DNA of 64,000 nucleotides from Nocardia brasiliensis ATCC 700358. GTDB lineage: Bacteria; Actinomycetota; Actinomycetes; Mycobacteriales; Mycobacteriaceae. Made by a program: the position numbers and the translations under genes. A model generated the notes under the pieces. It did not search any database. It was not told the origin of the DNA and worked only from the letters and a program-made list of their open reading frames with translations. The stretch is from the NCBI RefSeq assembly GCF_000250675.2, contig NC_018681.1, forward strand, positions 8,494,001-8,558,000, in the 5' to 3' direction. Of the stretch, positions 51,737-59,411 are shown piece after piece; within the stretch, counting starts at the first letter, position 1, and each line of letters starts with the position of its first letter.

Positions 51737-52479
51737 CCGACCTGACAGGACGTTCCGCGCTGATCACGGGCGGCGCCGGCGGCATCGGCGCGGCCTGCGC
51801 CCGGGAACTGGCCGCGCGGGGCGCCCTGGTCACCATCGCCGATATCGACGATGTCGGGGCCAAGTCGCTCGCCCGCGAACTCGGCGGAAAACCTTGGGCC
51901 GTCGACCTACTCGACGTCGAGGCCTTGACCTCGCTGACGCTCGAGGTGGACATCCTGGTGAACAACGCCGGCGTGCAGAGCATCAGCCCGATCGAGGATT
52001 TCGCGCCGCAGCAGTTCCGGAACCTGCTCACCCTGATGGTCGAGGCGCCGTTCTTGCTCATCCGTGCCGCGCTGCCGCACATGTACCGGCAGGGTTTCGG
52101 CCGGATCGTCAATATCTCGTCGGTGCACGGACTTCGAGCCTCGGAGTTCAAGTCCGCCTACGTGACCGCCAAACATGGACTGGAGGGCCTGTCCAAGGTC
52201 ACCGCGCTCGAAGGCGGCAAGCACGGCGTCACGAGCAACTGCGTCAACCCCGGCTATGTGCGAACTCCGCTGGTGGACAAGCAGATCGCCGATCAGGCCA
52301 AGGCGCACGACATTCCGGAACAGCAGGTGCTGGAGAAGATCCTGCTCACCGAGAGCGCGATCAAACGCCTGGTGGAGCCGGAAGAGGTGGCCGCACTGGT
52401 GGGTTGGCTCACCTCGCCGCACGCGGGCATGGTGACCGGCGCGTCCTACACCATGGACGGCGGGTGGAGCGCTCGATGA
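51733..52479 (+). CDS. bdhA: 3-hydroxybutyrate dehydrogenase (SDR family)
   Basis: This 248-residue short-chain dehydrogenase probably interconverts (R)-3-hydroxybutyrate and acetoacetate with NAD. Visible motifs are TGGAGGIG (residues 13-20), D38-I-D (an acidic residue favouring NAD), NNAGV, the catalytic Ser in NISSVHGL, YVTAKHGLEG (Tyr and Lys), and NPGYVRTPLV. The HGLRASEFKSAY stretch and the long lid region with KILLTES resemble bacterial 3-hydroxybutyrate dehydrogenases. It is translationally coupled to the upstream permease. Its acetoacetate product or substrate links it to citE and aacS in the neighbouring operon. Confidence 0.88.
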   Translation: MTDLTGRSALITGGAGGIGAACARELAARGALVTIADIDDVGAKSLARELGGKPWAVDLLDVEALTSLTLEVDILVNNAGVQSISPIEDFAPQQFRNLLTLMVEAPFLLIRAALPHMYRQGFGRIVNISSVHGLRASEFKSAYVTAKHGLEGLSKVTALEGGKHGVTSNCVNPGYVRTPLVDKQIADQAKAHDIPEQQVLEKILLTESAIKRLVEPEEVAALVGWLTSPHAGMVTGASYTMDGGWSAR

Positions 52480-52487
52480 CCGAGCGC
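52469..52487. terminator. Candidate terminator hairpin between convergent genes
   Basis: The arms GCGCTCG and CGAGCGC with a 5-nt loop span the bdhA stop codon. The convergent TetR gene ends at 52494, so the stem could serve both directions. It has no U tract. Confidence 0.4.
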
Positions 52488-52493
52488 CCCGCC

Positions 52494-53102
52494 CTAGCCC
52501 GGCTCGTCCTGTGTCAGGGCGGACAGCGCCATCCGGCGCAGGATTGGCCGGGCCCGCGCGGCGGTCGCCGTGCTCGCGCTGTGCGGGGTGGAGTTGATCA
52601 GGCCGAACGCGGCGTGCGCCTGTACGCGTGCCGTCTCTTCGGGTAGGCCGGGGTGCAGGTCACGCAGCACCGTGACCCAGATTTCCACGTACTGGCGCTG
52701 GGTGCGGCGCAACTCGCGCCGGGCCGCGGCGGGCACGTTCTCCAGATCGCGATCCTGGATCCGGATGAGATCGGCGTCGCCCAGCGCGAAGTCCAGGTGG
52801 AAGTCGACCAGGCCGGCCAGCGCGTCCGCCGCAGTCTCGGTGCGCGCCACCACCGCCTTGCCGCCGTCGAGCAGCCGCTGGCTGATACCGACGAGCAGTT
52901 CCACCAGCAGCGCTTCTTTGTTGGGGAAATGGCGGTAGACCGCCGGACCGCTGATGCCGACCGCGGCGCCGAGGTCGTCGAGGCGCATGCCGAGGAAACC
53001 GCGATCGGCGATGAGCCGGGCGCCGGCATCCAGAAGTTGTTGCCTGCGCTGCGCCTTCAGCTGTTCACGGCGGGTGAGCGTGCCGTCATCGATGCTGGTC
53101 AC
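52494..53102 (-). CDS. bkaR: TetR-family repressor, BkaR-like
   Basis: This 202-residue regulator has an HTH at about residues 15-65 (QLLDAGARLIADRGFLGMRLDDLGAAVGISGPAVYRHFPNKEALL) and a C-terminal ligand domain. GTG at 53102 is the chosen start. A consensus AAAGGAG lies five bases upstream, whereas the longer GTG at 53132 has none. Its position, divergent from accD1-accA1-fadE19, matches mycobacterial BkaR (Rv2506), a repressor of a branched-chain keto-acid operon, and the gene name is given by that synteny. It likely binds the two GTTA-N8-TAAC sites just upstream and is released by a pathway acyl-CoA. Confidence 0.85.
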   Translation of the reverse strand: MTSIDDGTLTRREQLKAQRRQQLLDAGARLIADRGFLGMRLDDLGAAVGISGPAVYRHFPNKEALLVELLVGISQRLLDGGKAVVARTETAADALAGLVDFHLDFALGDADLIRIQDRDLENVPAAARRELRRTQRQYVEIWVTVLRDLHPGLPEETARVQAHAAFGLINSTPHSASTATAARARPILRRMALSALTQDEPG

Positions 53103-53169
53103 ACGCACTCCTTTCGCCCTTTGTGCGGACACACGCGTGCGCGGCCCGCAAGCGCTTCCTGGACATCTC

Positions 53170-53215
53170 GGTTAACCAAGATTAACCTGGATTCCAGTTA
53201 TCGGCGACTAACTGG
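53170..53215. promoter_or_regulatory. Tandem TetR operator-like sites
   Basis: Two dyads share the form GTTA-N8-TAAC. Site 1 is GGTTA-N8-TAACC (53170-53187) and site 2 is CCAGTTA-N8-TAACTGG (53194-53215). Their centres are 26 bp apart, about 2.5 helical turns. They lie in the AT-richer part of the 180-bp divergent region between the TetR gene and accD1, 68 bp before the accD1 start. Confidence 0.65.
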
Positions 53216-53282
53216 CCCATCCGTCCTCCGACTACCGGCCGGCAACGAGTCGCTCCAAGACGCTGACCGACAGGATCACGTG

Positions 53283-54881
53283 ATGACCGTTACCGAAGAG
53301 GCCGTCGACAACCGGGTCGCCCACAAGGCACTCGTCGACGACCTGGGCGCCCGGCTGGCGGCCGCCGCACTCGGCGGACCCGCCAAAGCGCGGGACCGCC
53401 ACGTCGCGCGCGGCAAGCTGCTACCGCGGCAGCGGGTGGACCAGCTGCTCGACCCGGGCAGCCCGTTCCTGGAACTCTCGCCGCTCGCCGCGAGCGGGAT
53501 GTACGGCGACGAGTCCCCGGGCGCGGGCATCATCACCGGCATCGGCCGGGTGTCCGGCCGCGAGTGCGTCATCGTGGCCAACGACGCGACCGTCAAGGGC
53601 GGCACGTACTACCCGATGACGGTGAAGAAGCACCTGCGCGCGCAGGAGATCGCGCTGCAGAATCAGCTGCCGTGCCTGTATCTGGTCGATTCCGGCGGCG
53701 CCTACCTGCCCGAGCAGGACGAGGTGTTCCCGGACCGGGAGCATTTCGGGCGCATCTTCTACAACCAGGCGACCATGAGCGCCAAGGGCATTCCGCAGAT
53801 CGCGGCGGTGCTCGGCTCGTGCACCGCGGGCGGCGCGTACGTCCCCGCGATGAGTGACGAAGCGGTGATCGTGCGTAACCAGGGCACGATCTTCCTGGGC
53901 GGTCCACCCCTGGTGAAGGCCGCGACCGGCGAGGTGGTCACCGCGGAGGAACTCGGCGGCGGCGCACTGCATTCGCGCACCTCGGGTGTCACCGACCACC
54001 TGGCCGAGGACGATCAGGACGCGCTGCGCATCGTGCGCCGCATCGTCGCGACCCTCGGTCCGCGCCCCGCGAGCCCCTGGGCGGTGTTGCCACCGGTGGA
54101 GCCCGCCGCGTCGCCGGCGGAGCTGTACGACGTGGTGCCGGTGGACCTGCGCACCCCGTACGACGTGCGCGAGGTGATCCACCGGATCGTCGACGCGAAT
54201 CCCGAGGCCGACAACGGCTTTCACGAGTTCAAGGCCGAGTACGGCAAGACCTTGGTCACCGGCTTCGCGCACGTTCACGGCCATCCGGTCGGCATCGTCG
54301 CCAACAACGGCGTGCTGTTCAGCGAATCCGCCATGAAGGGCGCGCATTTCATCGAGCTGTGCGACAAGCGCAAGATCCCGCTGCTGTTCTTGCAGAACAT
54401 CACCGGGTTCATGGTCGGCCGCGACTACGAGGCGGGCGGCATCGCCAAGCACGGGGCCAAGATGGTCACCGCCGTCGCCTGTGCCCGGGTGCCGAAGCTG
54501 ACAGTGGTGATCGGCGGTTCGTACGGCGCGGGCAACTATTCGATGTGCGGGCGGGCGTATTCGCCGCGCTTCCTGTGGATGTGGCCCAACGCCAGGATCT
54601 CGGTGATGGGCGGCGAACAGGCCGCCTCGGTCCTGTCCACCGTGCGCGGCGACCAGCTCGACAGTTCGGGCCGGCCGTGGTCGGCGGCCGACGAGGAGGC
54701 GTTCAAGGCGCCGATTCGCGACCAATACGAACGGCAGGGCAACCCCTACTACTCGACGGCCCGCCTGTGGGACGACGGTGTGATCGACCCTGCGGACACG
54801 AGAACCGTCCTCGGACTTGCCCTTTCGGTGTGCGCGCAAGCGCCGCTCGAACCCGTTTCCTACGGCGTATTCCGGATGTGA
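53283..54881 (+). CDS. accD1: Acyl-CoA carboxylase beta (carboxyltransferase) subunit, AccD1 type
   Basis: This 532-residue carboxyltransferase moves CO2 from carboxybiotin to an acyl-CoA. Together with AccA1 it most likely makes 3-methylglutaconyl-CoA from 3-methylcrotonyl-CoA in leucine catabolism. It has both crotonase-like halves. The N-half has YYPMTVKKHLRAQEIA, LVDSGGAYLPEQDEVFPD and GSCTAGGAYVPAMSDE. The C-half has NNGVLFSESAMKGAHFIELC, LLFLQNITGFMVG and GSYGAGNYSMCGRAYSPRFLWMWPNARISVMGGEQAA. These sequences follow methylcrotonyl-CoA carboxylase more than the propionyl-CoA subunits. ATG at 53283 heads a six-gene operon. The next gene begins 5 bp after its stop. Confidence 0.93.
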   Translation: MTVTEEAVDNRVAHKALVDDLGARLAAAALGGPAKARDRHVARGKLLPRQRVDQLLDPGSPFLELSPLAASGMYGDESPGAGIITGIGRVSGRECVIVANDATVKGGTYYPMTVKKHLRAQEIALQNQLPCLYLVDSGGAYLPEQDEVFPDREHFGRIFYNQATMSAKGIPQIAAVLGSCTAGGAYVPAMSDEAVIVRNQGTIFLGGPPLVKAATGEVVTAEELGGGALHSRTSGVTDHLAEDDQDALRIVRRIVATLGPRPASPWAVLPPVEPAASPAELYDVVPVDLRTPYDVREVIHRIVDANPEADNGFHEFKAEYGKTLVTGFAHVHGHPVGIVANNGVLFSESAMKGAHFIELCDKRKIPLLFLQNITGFMVGRDYEAGGIAKHGAKMVTAVACARVPKLTVVIGGSYGAGNYSMCGRAYSPRFLWMWPNARISVMGGEQAASVLSTVRGDQLDSSGRPWSAADEEAFKAPIRDQYERQGNPYYSTARLWDDGVIDPADTRTVLGLALSVCAQAPLEPVSYGVFRM

Positions 54882-54886
54882 CGACC

Positions 54887-56917
54887 ATGCTGAACAAATC
54901 TCATCCCGTCGGATTCGACACCGTGCTCGTCGCCAACCGCGGCGAGATCGCGGTGCGGGTGATGCGCACGTTGCGCGCCATGGGCATTCGCTCGGTCGCG
55001 GTCTACAGCGACGCCGACGCCGATGCCAGGCACGTGCACGAGGCGGATACCGCGGTGCGCCTCGGCCCTGCCGCCGCGCGCGACAGCTATCTCGCGATCG
55101 ACAAGGTGGTCGACGCCGCCGTCCGGACCGGTGCGCAAGCGGTGCATCCGGGTTACGGATTCCTTTCCGAGAACGCCGCTTTCGCGGCGGCGCTCGCGCA
55201 GGCGGGCGTCGTCTTCCTCGGTCCGCCCGCACACGCGATCGAGGTGATGGGCGACAAGATCGCGGCCAAGAACACCGTATCCGCGTTCAATGTCCCCGTC
55301 GTGCCCGGCATCGCCAGGCCAGGCCTGACCGACGCCGAGCTGATCGAGGCGGCCACCGAGATCGGTTATCCGGTGCTGGTGAAGCCGTCCGCCGGGGGCG
55401 GCGGCAAGGGCATGCGACTGGTCGAGGAACCCGCGCACCTGCCCGACGCGCTGGTCAGCGCGCGCCGCGAAGCCGCGTCCGCGTTCGGCGACGACACCCT
55501 GTTCCTGGAACGCTTCGTCACCCGGCCGCGGCATATCGAGGTGCAGGTCCTGGCCGACCAATTCGGCAATGTGCTGCACCTCGGCGAACGCGAATGCAGT
55601 CTGCAGCGCAGGCATCAGAAGGTGATCGAAGAGGCCCCGTCCCCGCTGCTCGACGCGGCGACGCGGGCCAGAATCGGTGCGGCGGCGTGCAATACCGCGC
55701 GCAGCGTCGACTATGTGGGCGCGGGCACCGTCGAATTCATCGTCTCCGCCGACCGGCCGGACGAGTTCTTCTTCATGGAGATGAACACCCGGCTGCAGGT
55801 GGAACATCCGGTGACCGAGCTGGTGACCGGTGTCGACCTGGTGGAATGTCAGGTGCGGGTGGCGGCCGGGCAGAAACTCTCGGTCGAACAGGACGAGATC
55901 CGGATGGTCGGGCACGCCATCGAGGCCAGGGTGTACGCCGAGGATCCCGCGCGCGGCTTCCTGCCCACCGGCGGTACGGTGCTCGACCTGTCCGAGCCCG
56001 CAGGCGCCGGAGTCCGGGTGGATTCGGGCCTGCGCGCCGGAACGGTGGTCGGCAGCGACTACGACCCGATGCTCTCGAAGGTCATCGCGCACGGCGCCGA
56101 CCGCGGCGCCGCCATCGCGAAACTCGATCGGGCACTGGGCGATACCGTGTTGCTCGGCGTCACCAGCAATATCGAGTTCCTGCGCTTCCTGCTCGCCGAT
56201 CCGGATGTCGCGGCCGGACAGCTGGATACCGGCCTGCTCGATCGCCGGGTAGCCGATTTCCACGCCACCGCAGTCGACGACGAACTGTTCCTGGCCGCGG
56301 CGGCCTACCGCTGGCTGGGTCGCTGGCCGAGCGATCCCGGCGATCCGTGGCAGGTGCCGTCCGGCTGGCGGATCGGCACCGCCGCACCGACCTCGATCCG
56401 GCTGGCCGCCGGCGACCGGATCGAGCACGTGTATCTCACCGGCCGTCCCGATGCCGCGACCGGCCGCGTCGGCGAGGCCGAATCGGTTTCGGTGGCAGCG
56501 GCTTTCGCGGACTCGGTGCTGACGCTCACCGTGGCCGGGGTACGGCACGAGTATCGCGTCGCCGAGCAGGACGACCAGCTGTGGCTGGCCGGACCCACCG
56601 GCATCGCCGTGCTGCGCGAGGTGGCCGAGGCCAGTGTGCGGGGTGGCGCCGAACAGGTCGGCGACGCCGAAATCCGCAGTCCCATGCCGGGTTCGGTGAT
56701 CGCGGTGCCGGTCACCACCGGCGCCACCGTGGCCGCGGGCGCCACGGTGGTGATCGTCGAGGCGATGAAGATGGAGCACTCGCTCAGCGCGCCGGTGGCG
56801 GGCACCGTCGAAATCCTGGTCACGCCCGGCACGCAGGTGCGGCTCGATCAGCCGCTGGCCCGCATCCACACGACTCCCGCGGAACTTCCCGCCGACCAAG
56901 AAGGAACCCGAGCATGA
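54887..56917 (+). CDS. accA1: Acyl-CoA carboxylase alpha subunit: biotin carboxylase and biotin carrier, AccA1 type
   Basis: This 676-residue protein starts with the biotin carboxylase domain (FDTVLVANRGEIAVRVMRTLRAMGI). Next come the ATP-grasp loop VLVKPSAGGGGKGMR, the catalytic region FFFMEMNTRLQVEHPVTELVTG, and a biotin-carboxylase C-terminal domain. The C-terminal biotinyl domain has EAMKMEHS, with the acceptor Lys at about 628. The in-frame opening extends far upstream inside accD1, so ATG at 54887, just after the accD1 stop, is the real start. Its stop overlaps the fadE19 start by 4 bp. Confidence 0.94.
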   Translation: MLNKSHPVGFDTVLVANRGEIAVRVMRTLRAMGIRSVAVYSDADADARHVHEADTAVRLGPAAARDSYLAIDKVVDAAVRTGAQAVHPGYGFLSENAAFAAALAQAGVVFLGPPAHAIEVMGDKIAAKNTVSAFNVPVVPGIARPGLTDAELIEAATEIGYPVLVKPSAGGGGKGMRLVEEPAHLPDALVSARREAASAFGDDTLFLERFVTRPRHIEVQVLADQFGNVLHLGERECSLQRRHQKVIEEAPSPLLDAATRARIGAAACNTARSVDYVGAGTVEFIVSADRPDEFFFMEMNTRLQVEHPVTELVTGVDLVECQVRVAAGQKLSVEQDEIRMVGHAIEARVYAEDPARGFLPTGGTVLDLSEPAGAGVRVDSGLRAGTVVGSDYDPMLSKVIAHGADRGAAIAKLDRALGDTVLLGVTSNIEFLRFLLADPDVAAGQLDTGLLDRRVADFHATAVDDELFLAAAAYRWLGRWPSDPGDPWQVPSGWRIGTAAPTSIRLAAGDRIEHVYLTGRPDAATGRVGEAESVSVAAAFADSVLTLTVAGVRHEYRVAEQDDQLWLAGPTGIAVLREVAEASVRGGAEQVGDAEIRSPMPGSVIAVPVTTGATVAAGATVVIVEAMKMEHSLSAPVAGTVEILVTPGTQVRLDQPLARIHTTPAELPADQEGTRA

Positions 56918-58074
56918 CCGACTTCCTGTCCACCGGCGCCCTACCCGACGACTACCGCGACCTGACCCTGACGGTGCGCGATTTCGCGCAGTCGGTGGTC
57001 GCGCCGGTGGCCGCCGAGCACGACGCGAACCACACCTTCCCCTACAAGGTGGTCGAGGGCATGGCCGAGATGGGCCTGTTCGGGCTGCCGTTCCCCGAGG
57101 AATACGGCGGCATGGGCGGCGACTACTTCGCGCTGTGCCTCGCCCTCGAGGAACTCGGCAAGATCGACCAGAGCGTCGCCATCACGCTGGAAGCCGGTGT
57201 GTCCCTGGGTGCGATGCCGATCTACCGCTTCGGCGACGACAAGCAGAAGCAGGAATGGTTGCCGCAGTTGACCAGTGGCCGCGCCCTGGCCGCGTTCGGG
57301 CTCACCGAGCCCGGCGCGGGCAGCGACGCGGGCGGCACCAGGACCACCGCGATCGCCGACGGCGGCGAGTGGATCATCAACGGCAGCAAGCAGTTCATCA
57401 CCAACTCCGGCACCGATATCACGCGACTGGTGACCGTGACGGCGGTGACCGGGCAGACCGGCGGCAAGAAGGAGATCTCCACCATCCTCGTGCCCACCGA
57501 CACCCCGGGATTCGTCGCTGAACCCGCGTACAACAAGGTCGGCTGGAACGCCTCGGACACCCATCCGCTGAGCTTCACCGACGTGCGGGTGCCGCAGGAG
57601 AACCTGCTGGGCGAGCGCGGCCGCGGCTACGCGAACTTCCTGCGCATCCTGGACGAGGGCCGCATCGCGATCGCGGCGCTCGCGGTCGGCGCGGCCCAGG
57701 GCTGCGTGGACGAGAGCGTGCGCTACGCCAAGGAGCGCGAGGCGTTCGGCCAGGCCATCGGCCGCAATCAGGCCATCGCGTTCAAGATCGGGCGGATGGA
57801 GGCCCGCGCACACACGGCGCGCACGGCCTACTATGACGCCGCGGCACTGATGCTGGCGGGCAAGCCGTTCAAGAAGGCGGCGTCCATCGCCAAACTGGTG
57901 GCCAGCGAGGCGGCCATGGACAACTCGCGCGACGCCACCCAGATCTTCGGCGGCTACGGTTTCATGAACGACTACCCGGTGGCCAGGCACTACCGGGACA
58001 GCAAGATCCTCGAGATCGGCGAGGGCACAACGGAGGTTCAGCTGATGCTGATCGGACGGGAGCTGGGACTGTGA
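56914..58074 (+). CDS. fadE19: Acyl-CoA dehydrogenase, FadE19 type
   Basis: This 386-residue FAD enzyme makes the alpha,beta-unsaturated acyl-CoA ahead of the carboxylase. Motifs are FGLTEPGAGSDAGGTRTTA, WIINGSKQFITNSG, a C-terminal IFGGYGFMNDYPVARHYRDSKILEIGEGTTEVQ and the QAIGRNQAIAFKI helix. The glutamate in IGEGTTE is where short-chain acyl-CoA dehydrogenases keep their catalytic base. Classical isovaleryl-CoA dehydrogenases have another residue there, so the exact branched substrate is open. The start is fixed by the ATGA overlap with accA1. It overlaps the maoC gene by GTGA. Confidence 0.92.
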   Translation: MTDFLSTGALPDDYRDLTLTVRDFAQSVVAPVAAEHDANHTFPYKVVEGMAEMGLFGLPFPEEYGGMGGDYFALCLALEELGKIDQSVAITLEAGVSLGAMPIYRFGDDKQKQEWLPQLTSGRALAAFGLTEPGAGSDAGGTRTTAIADGGEWIINGSKQFITNSGTDITRLVTVTAVTGQTGGKKEISTILVPTDTPGFVAEPAYNKVGWNASDTHPLSFTDVRVPQENLLGERGRGYANFLRILDEGRIAIAALAVGAAQGCVDESVRYAKEREAFGQAIGRNQAIAFKIGRMEARAHTARTAYYDAAALMLAGKPFKKAASIAKLVASEAAMDNSRDATQIFGGYGFMNDYPVARHYRDSKILEIGEGTTEVQLMLIGRELGL

Positions 58075-58571
58075 GCGATGTCGACGGCTTGCGCCGGGTG
58101 GTCCAGACCGGCCTGTGGTTCGAGGAACTCGAGACCGATGTGCGCTACGAGCACCGGCCCGGGCGCACCATGACCGAGACGGACAACGTCCTGTTCAGCA
58201 CGCTGACCATGAATCCCCAAGGGCTGCACATCGATGCGGCCTACAGCGACGCCCAGGAGCCGTTCCATCAGCGCCTGGTGAATTCGCTGTTCACCCTCGG
58301 CACCATGGTCGGCCTCGCGGTGGCGCACCTCACCCAGGGCACCACCGTCGCCAATCTCGGCTTCTCCGAGGTGAAGTTCCCGGCGCCGCTGTTCCACGGC
58401 GACACTGTCTACGCCGAAACCATCGTGCTGGACAAGCGCCTGTCGAAGAGCAGGCCCGGCGAGGGCATCGTCACCTTCCGCCACATCGCGCGCAACCAGC
58501 ACGGCACGATCGTCGCCGAGGCCGTGCGCAACGCGATGATCCGCCTGCGTCCCGAGACGACCGCGGCATGA
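58071..58571 (+). CDS. MaoC-like hotdog enoyl-CoA hydratase
   Basis: This 166-residue single-hotdog protein corresponds by position to Rv2499c. It has TETDNVLFSTLTMNPQGLHIDAAYS, which carries the Asp and His spacing of MaoC hydratases, then HQRLVNSLFTLGTMVGLAV and FSEVKFPAPLFHGDTVYAET. In this operon it most plausibly hydrates 3-methylglutaconyl-CoA to HMG-CoA. GTG at 58071 overlaps the fadE19 stop. Its own stop overlaps the citE start by ATGA, so coupling continues. Confidence 0.9.
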   Translation: MSDVDGLRRVVQTGLWFEELETDVRYEHRPGRTMTETDNVLFSTLTMNPQGLHIDAAYSDAQEPFHQRLVNSLFTLGTMVGLAVAHLTQGTTVANLGFSEVKFPAPLFHGDTVYAETIVLDKRLSKSRPGEGIVTFRHIARNQHGTIVAEAVRNAMIRLRPETTAA

Positions 58572-59380
58572 GCTGGCAGCTGCCCGGTCCCGCGTGGCTG
58601 TTCTGCCCGGCCGATCGCCCGGACCGATACGAAAAGGCCGCCGCGGCAGCCGATGTGGTGATCCTCGACCTCGAGGACGGCGTGGCAGCGGCGGACAAGA
58701 CGGCGGCCCGCAAAGCCCTCGCCGAGACCCCGCTGGATCCCGAGCGCACCGTCGTGCGGGTCAACGCCGCGGGCACCGAGGATCTCGCGGCCGATCTCAC
58801 GGCACTGGCGGGCACCGGGTATCGGCGCGTCATGCTGCCGAAATGCGAAGCCGCCGAACAGGTCACCGCGCTGGCCGACTACGAGGTGATCGTGCTGATC
58901 GAGTCGCCGCTAGGCGCGCTCACGGTCGAGCGTGCCGTCCAGGCGCCCAACGCGATCGGCGCGATGTGGGGCGCGGAGGACCTGGTCGCCGGGCTCGGCG
59001 GCAATTCGAGCAGATACGCGGACGGCAGCTATCGCGAAGTGGCGCGCCATGTTCGATCGAGCACGCTGCTCGCGGCCAAGGCGTACGGCAAGTTCGCGCT
59101 CGACTCGGTGTACCTGGATATCCGCGATCTCGACGGACTTCGCGCCGAAGCGCTGGACGCGGTCGCGGTCGGCTTCGAGGCCAAGGTCGCCATCCATCCG
59201 AGCCAGCTCGCGGTGCTCCGCGCGGCGTACACGCCGCCGGAGGCGGAATTGGCTTGGGCCCGGCGGGTACTCGACGAGGTACCGAGGCACCGCGGGGTCT
59301 TCGCCTTCGAGGGCCGCATGGTCGATGCCCCCGTACTGCGGCACGCCGAACAGATCGTGCGGCGCGCCGGACGCGCCTGA
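58568..59380 (+). CDS. citE: CitE-like beta-hydroxyacyl-CoA lyase
   Basis: This 270-residue TIM-barrel lyase has WLFCPADRPDRYEKA, DVVILDLEDGVAAADK, MLPKCE, VLIESPLGAL, GAMWGAEDLVAGLGGN and KVAIHPSQL, the metal- and CoA-binding set of CitE-like enzymes. Its mycobacterial counterpart Rv2498c acts on both HMG-CoA (leucine catabolism) and citramalyl-CoA (itaconate breakdown). In this operon it would cleave HMG-CoA to acetyl-CoA and acetoacetate. The start is fixed by a 4-bp overlap with maoC. A 31-bp gap separates it from the synthetase gene. Confidence 0.92.
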   Translation: MSWQLPGPAWLFCPADRPDRYEKAAAAADVVILDLEDGVAAADKTAARKALAETPLDPERTVVRVNAAGTEDLAADLTALAGTGYRRVMLPKCEAAEQVTALADYEVIVLIESPLGALTVERAVQAPNAIGAMWGAEDLVAGLGGNSSRYADGSYREVARHVRSSTLLAAKAYGKFALDSVYLDIRDLDGLRAEALDAVAVGFEAKVAIHPSQLAVLRAAYTPPEAELAWARRVLDEVPRHRGVFAFEGRMVDAPVLRHAEQIVRRAGRA

Positions 59381-59411
59381 CCACCCCGTTAGAACAGCCA
59401 GGAGGAATGCG

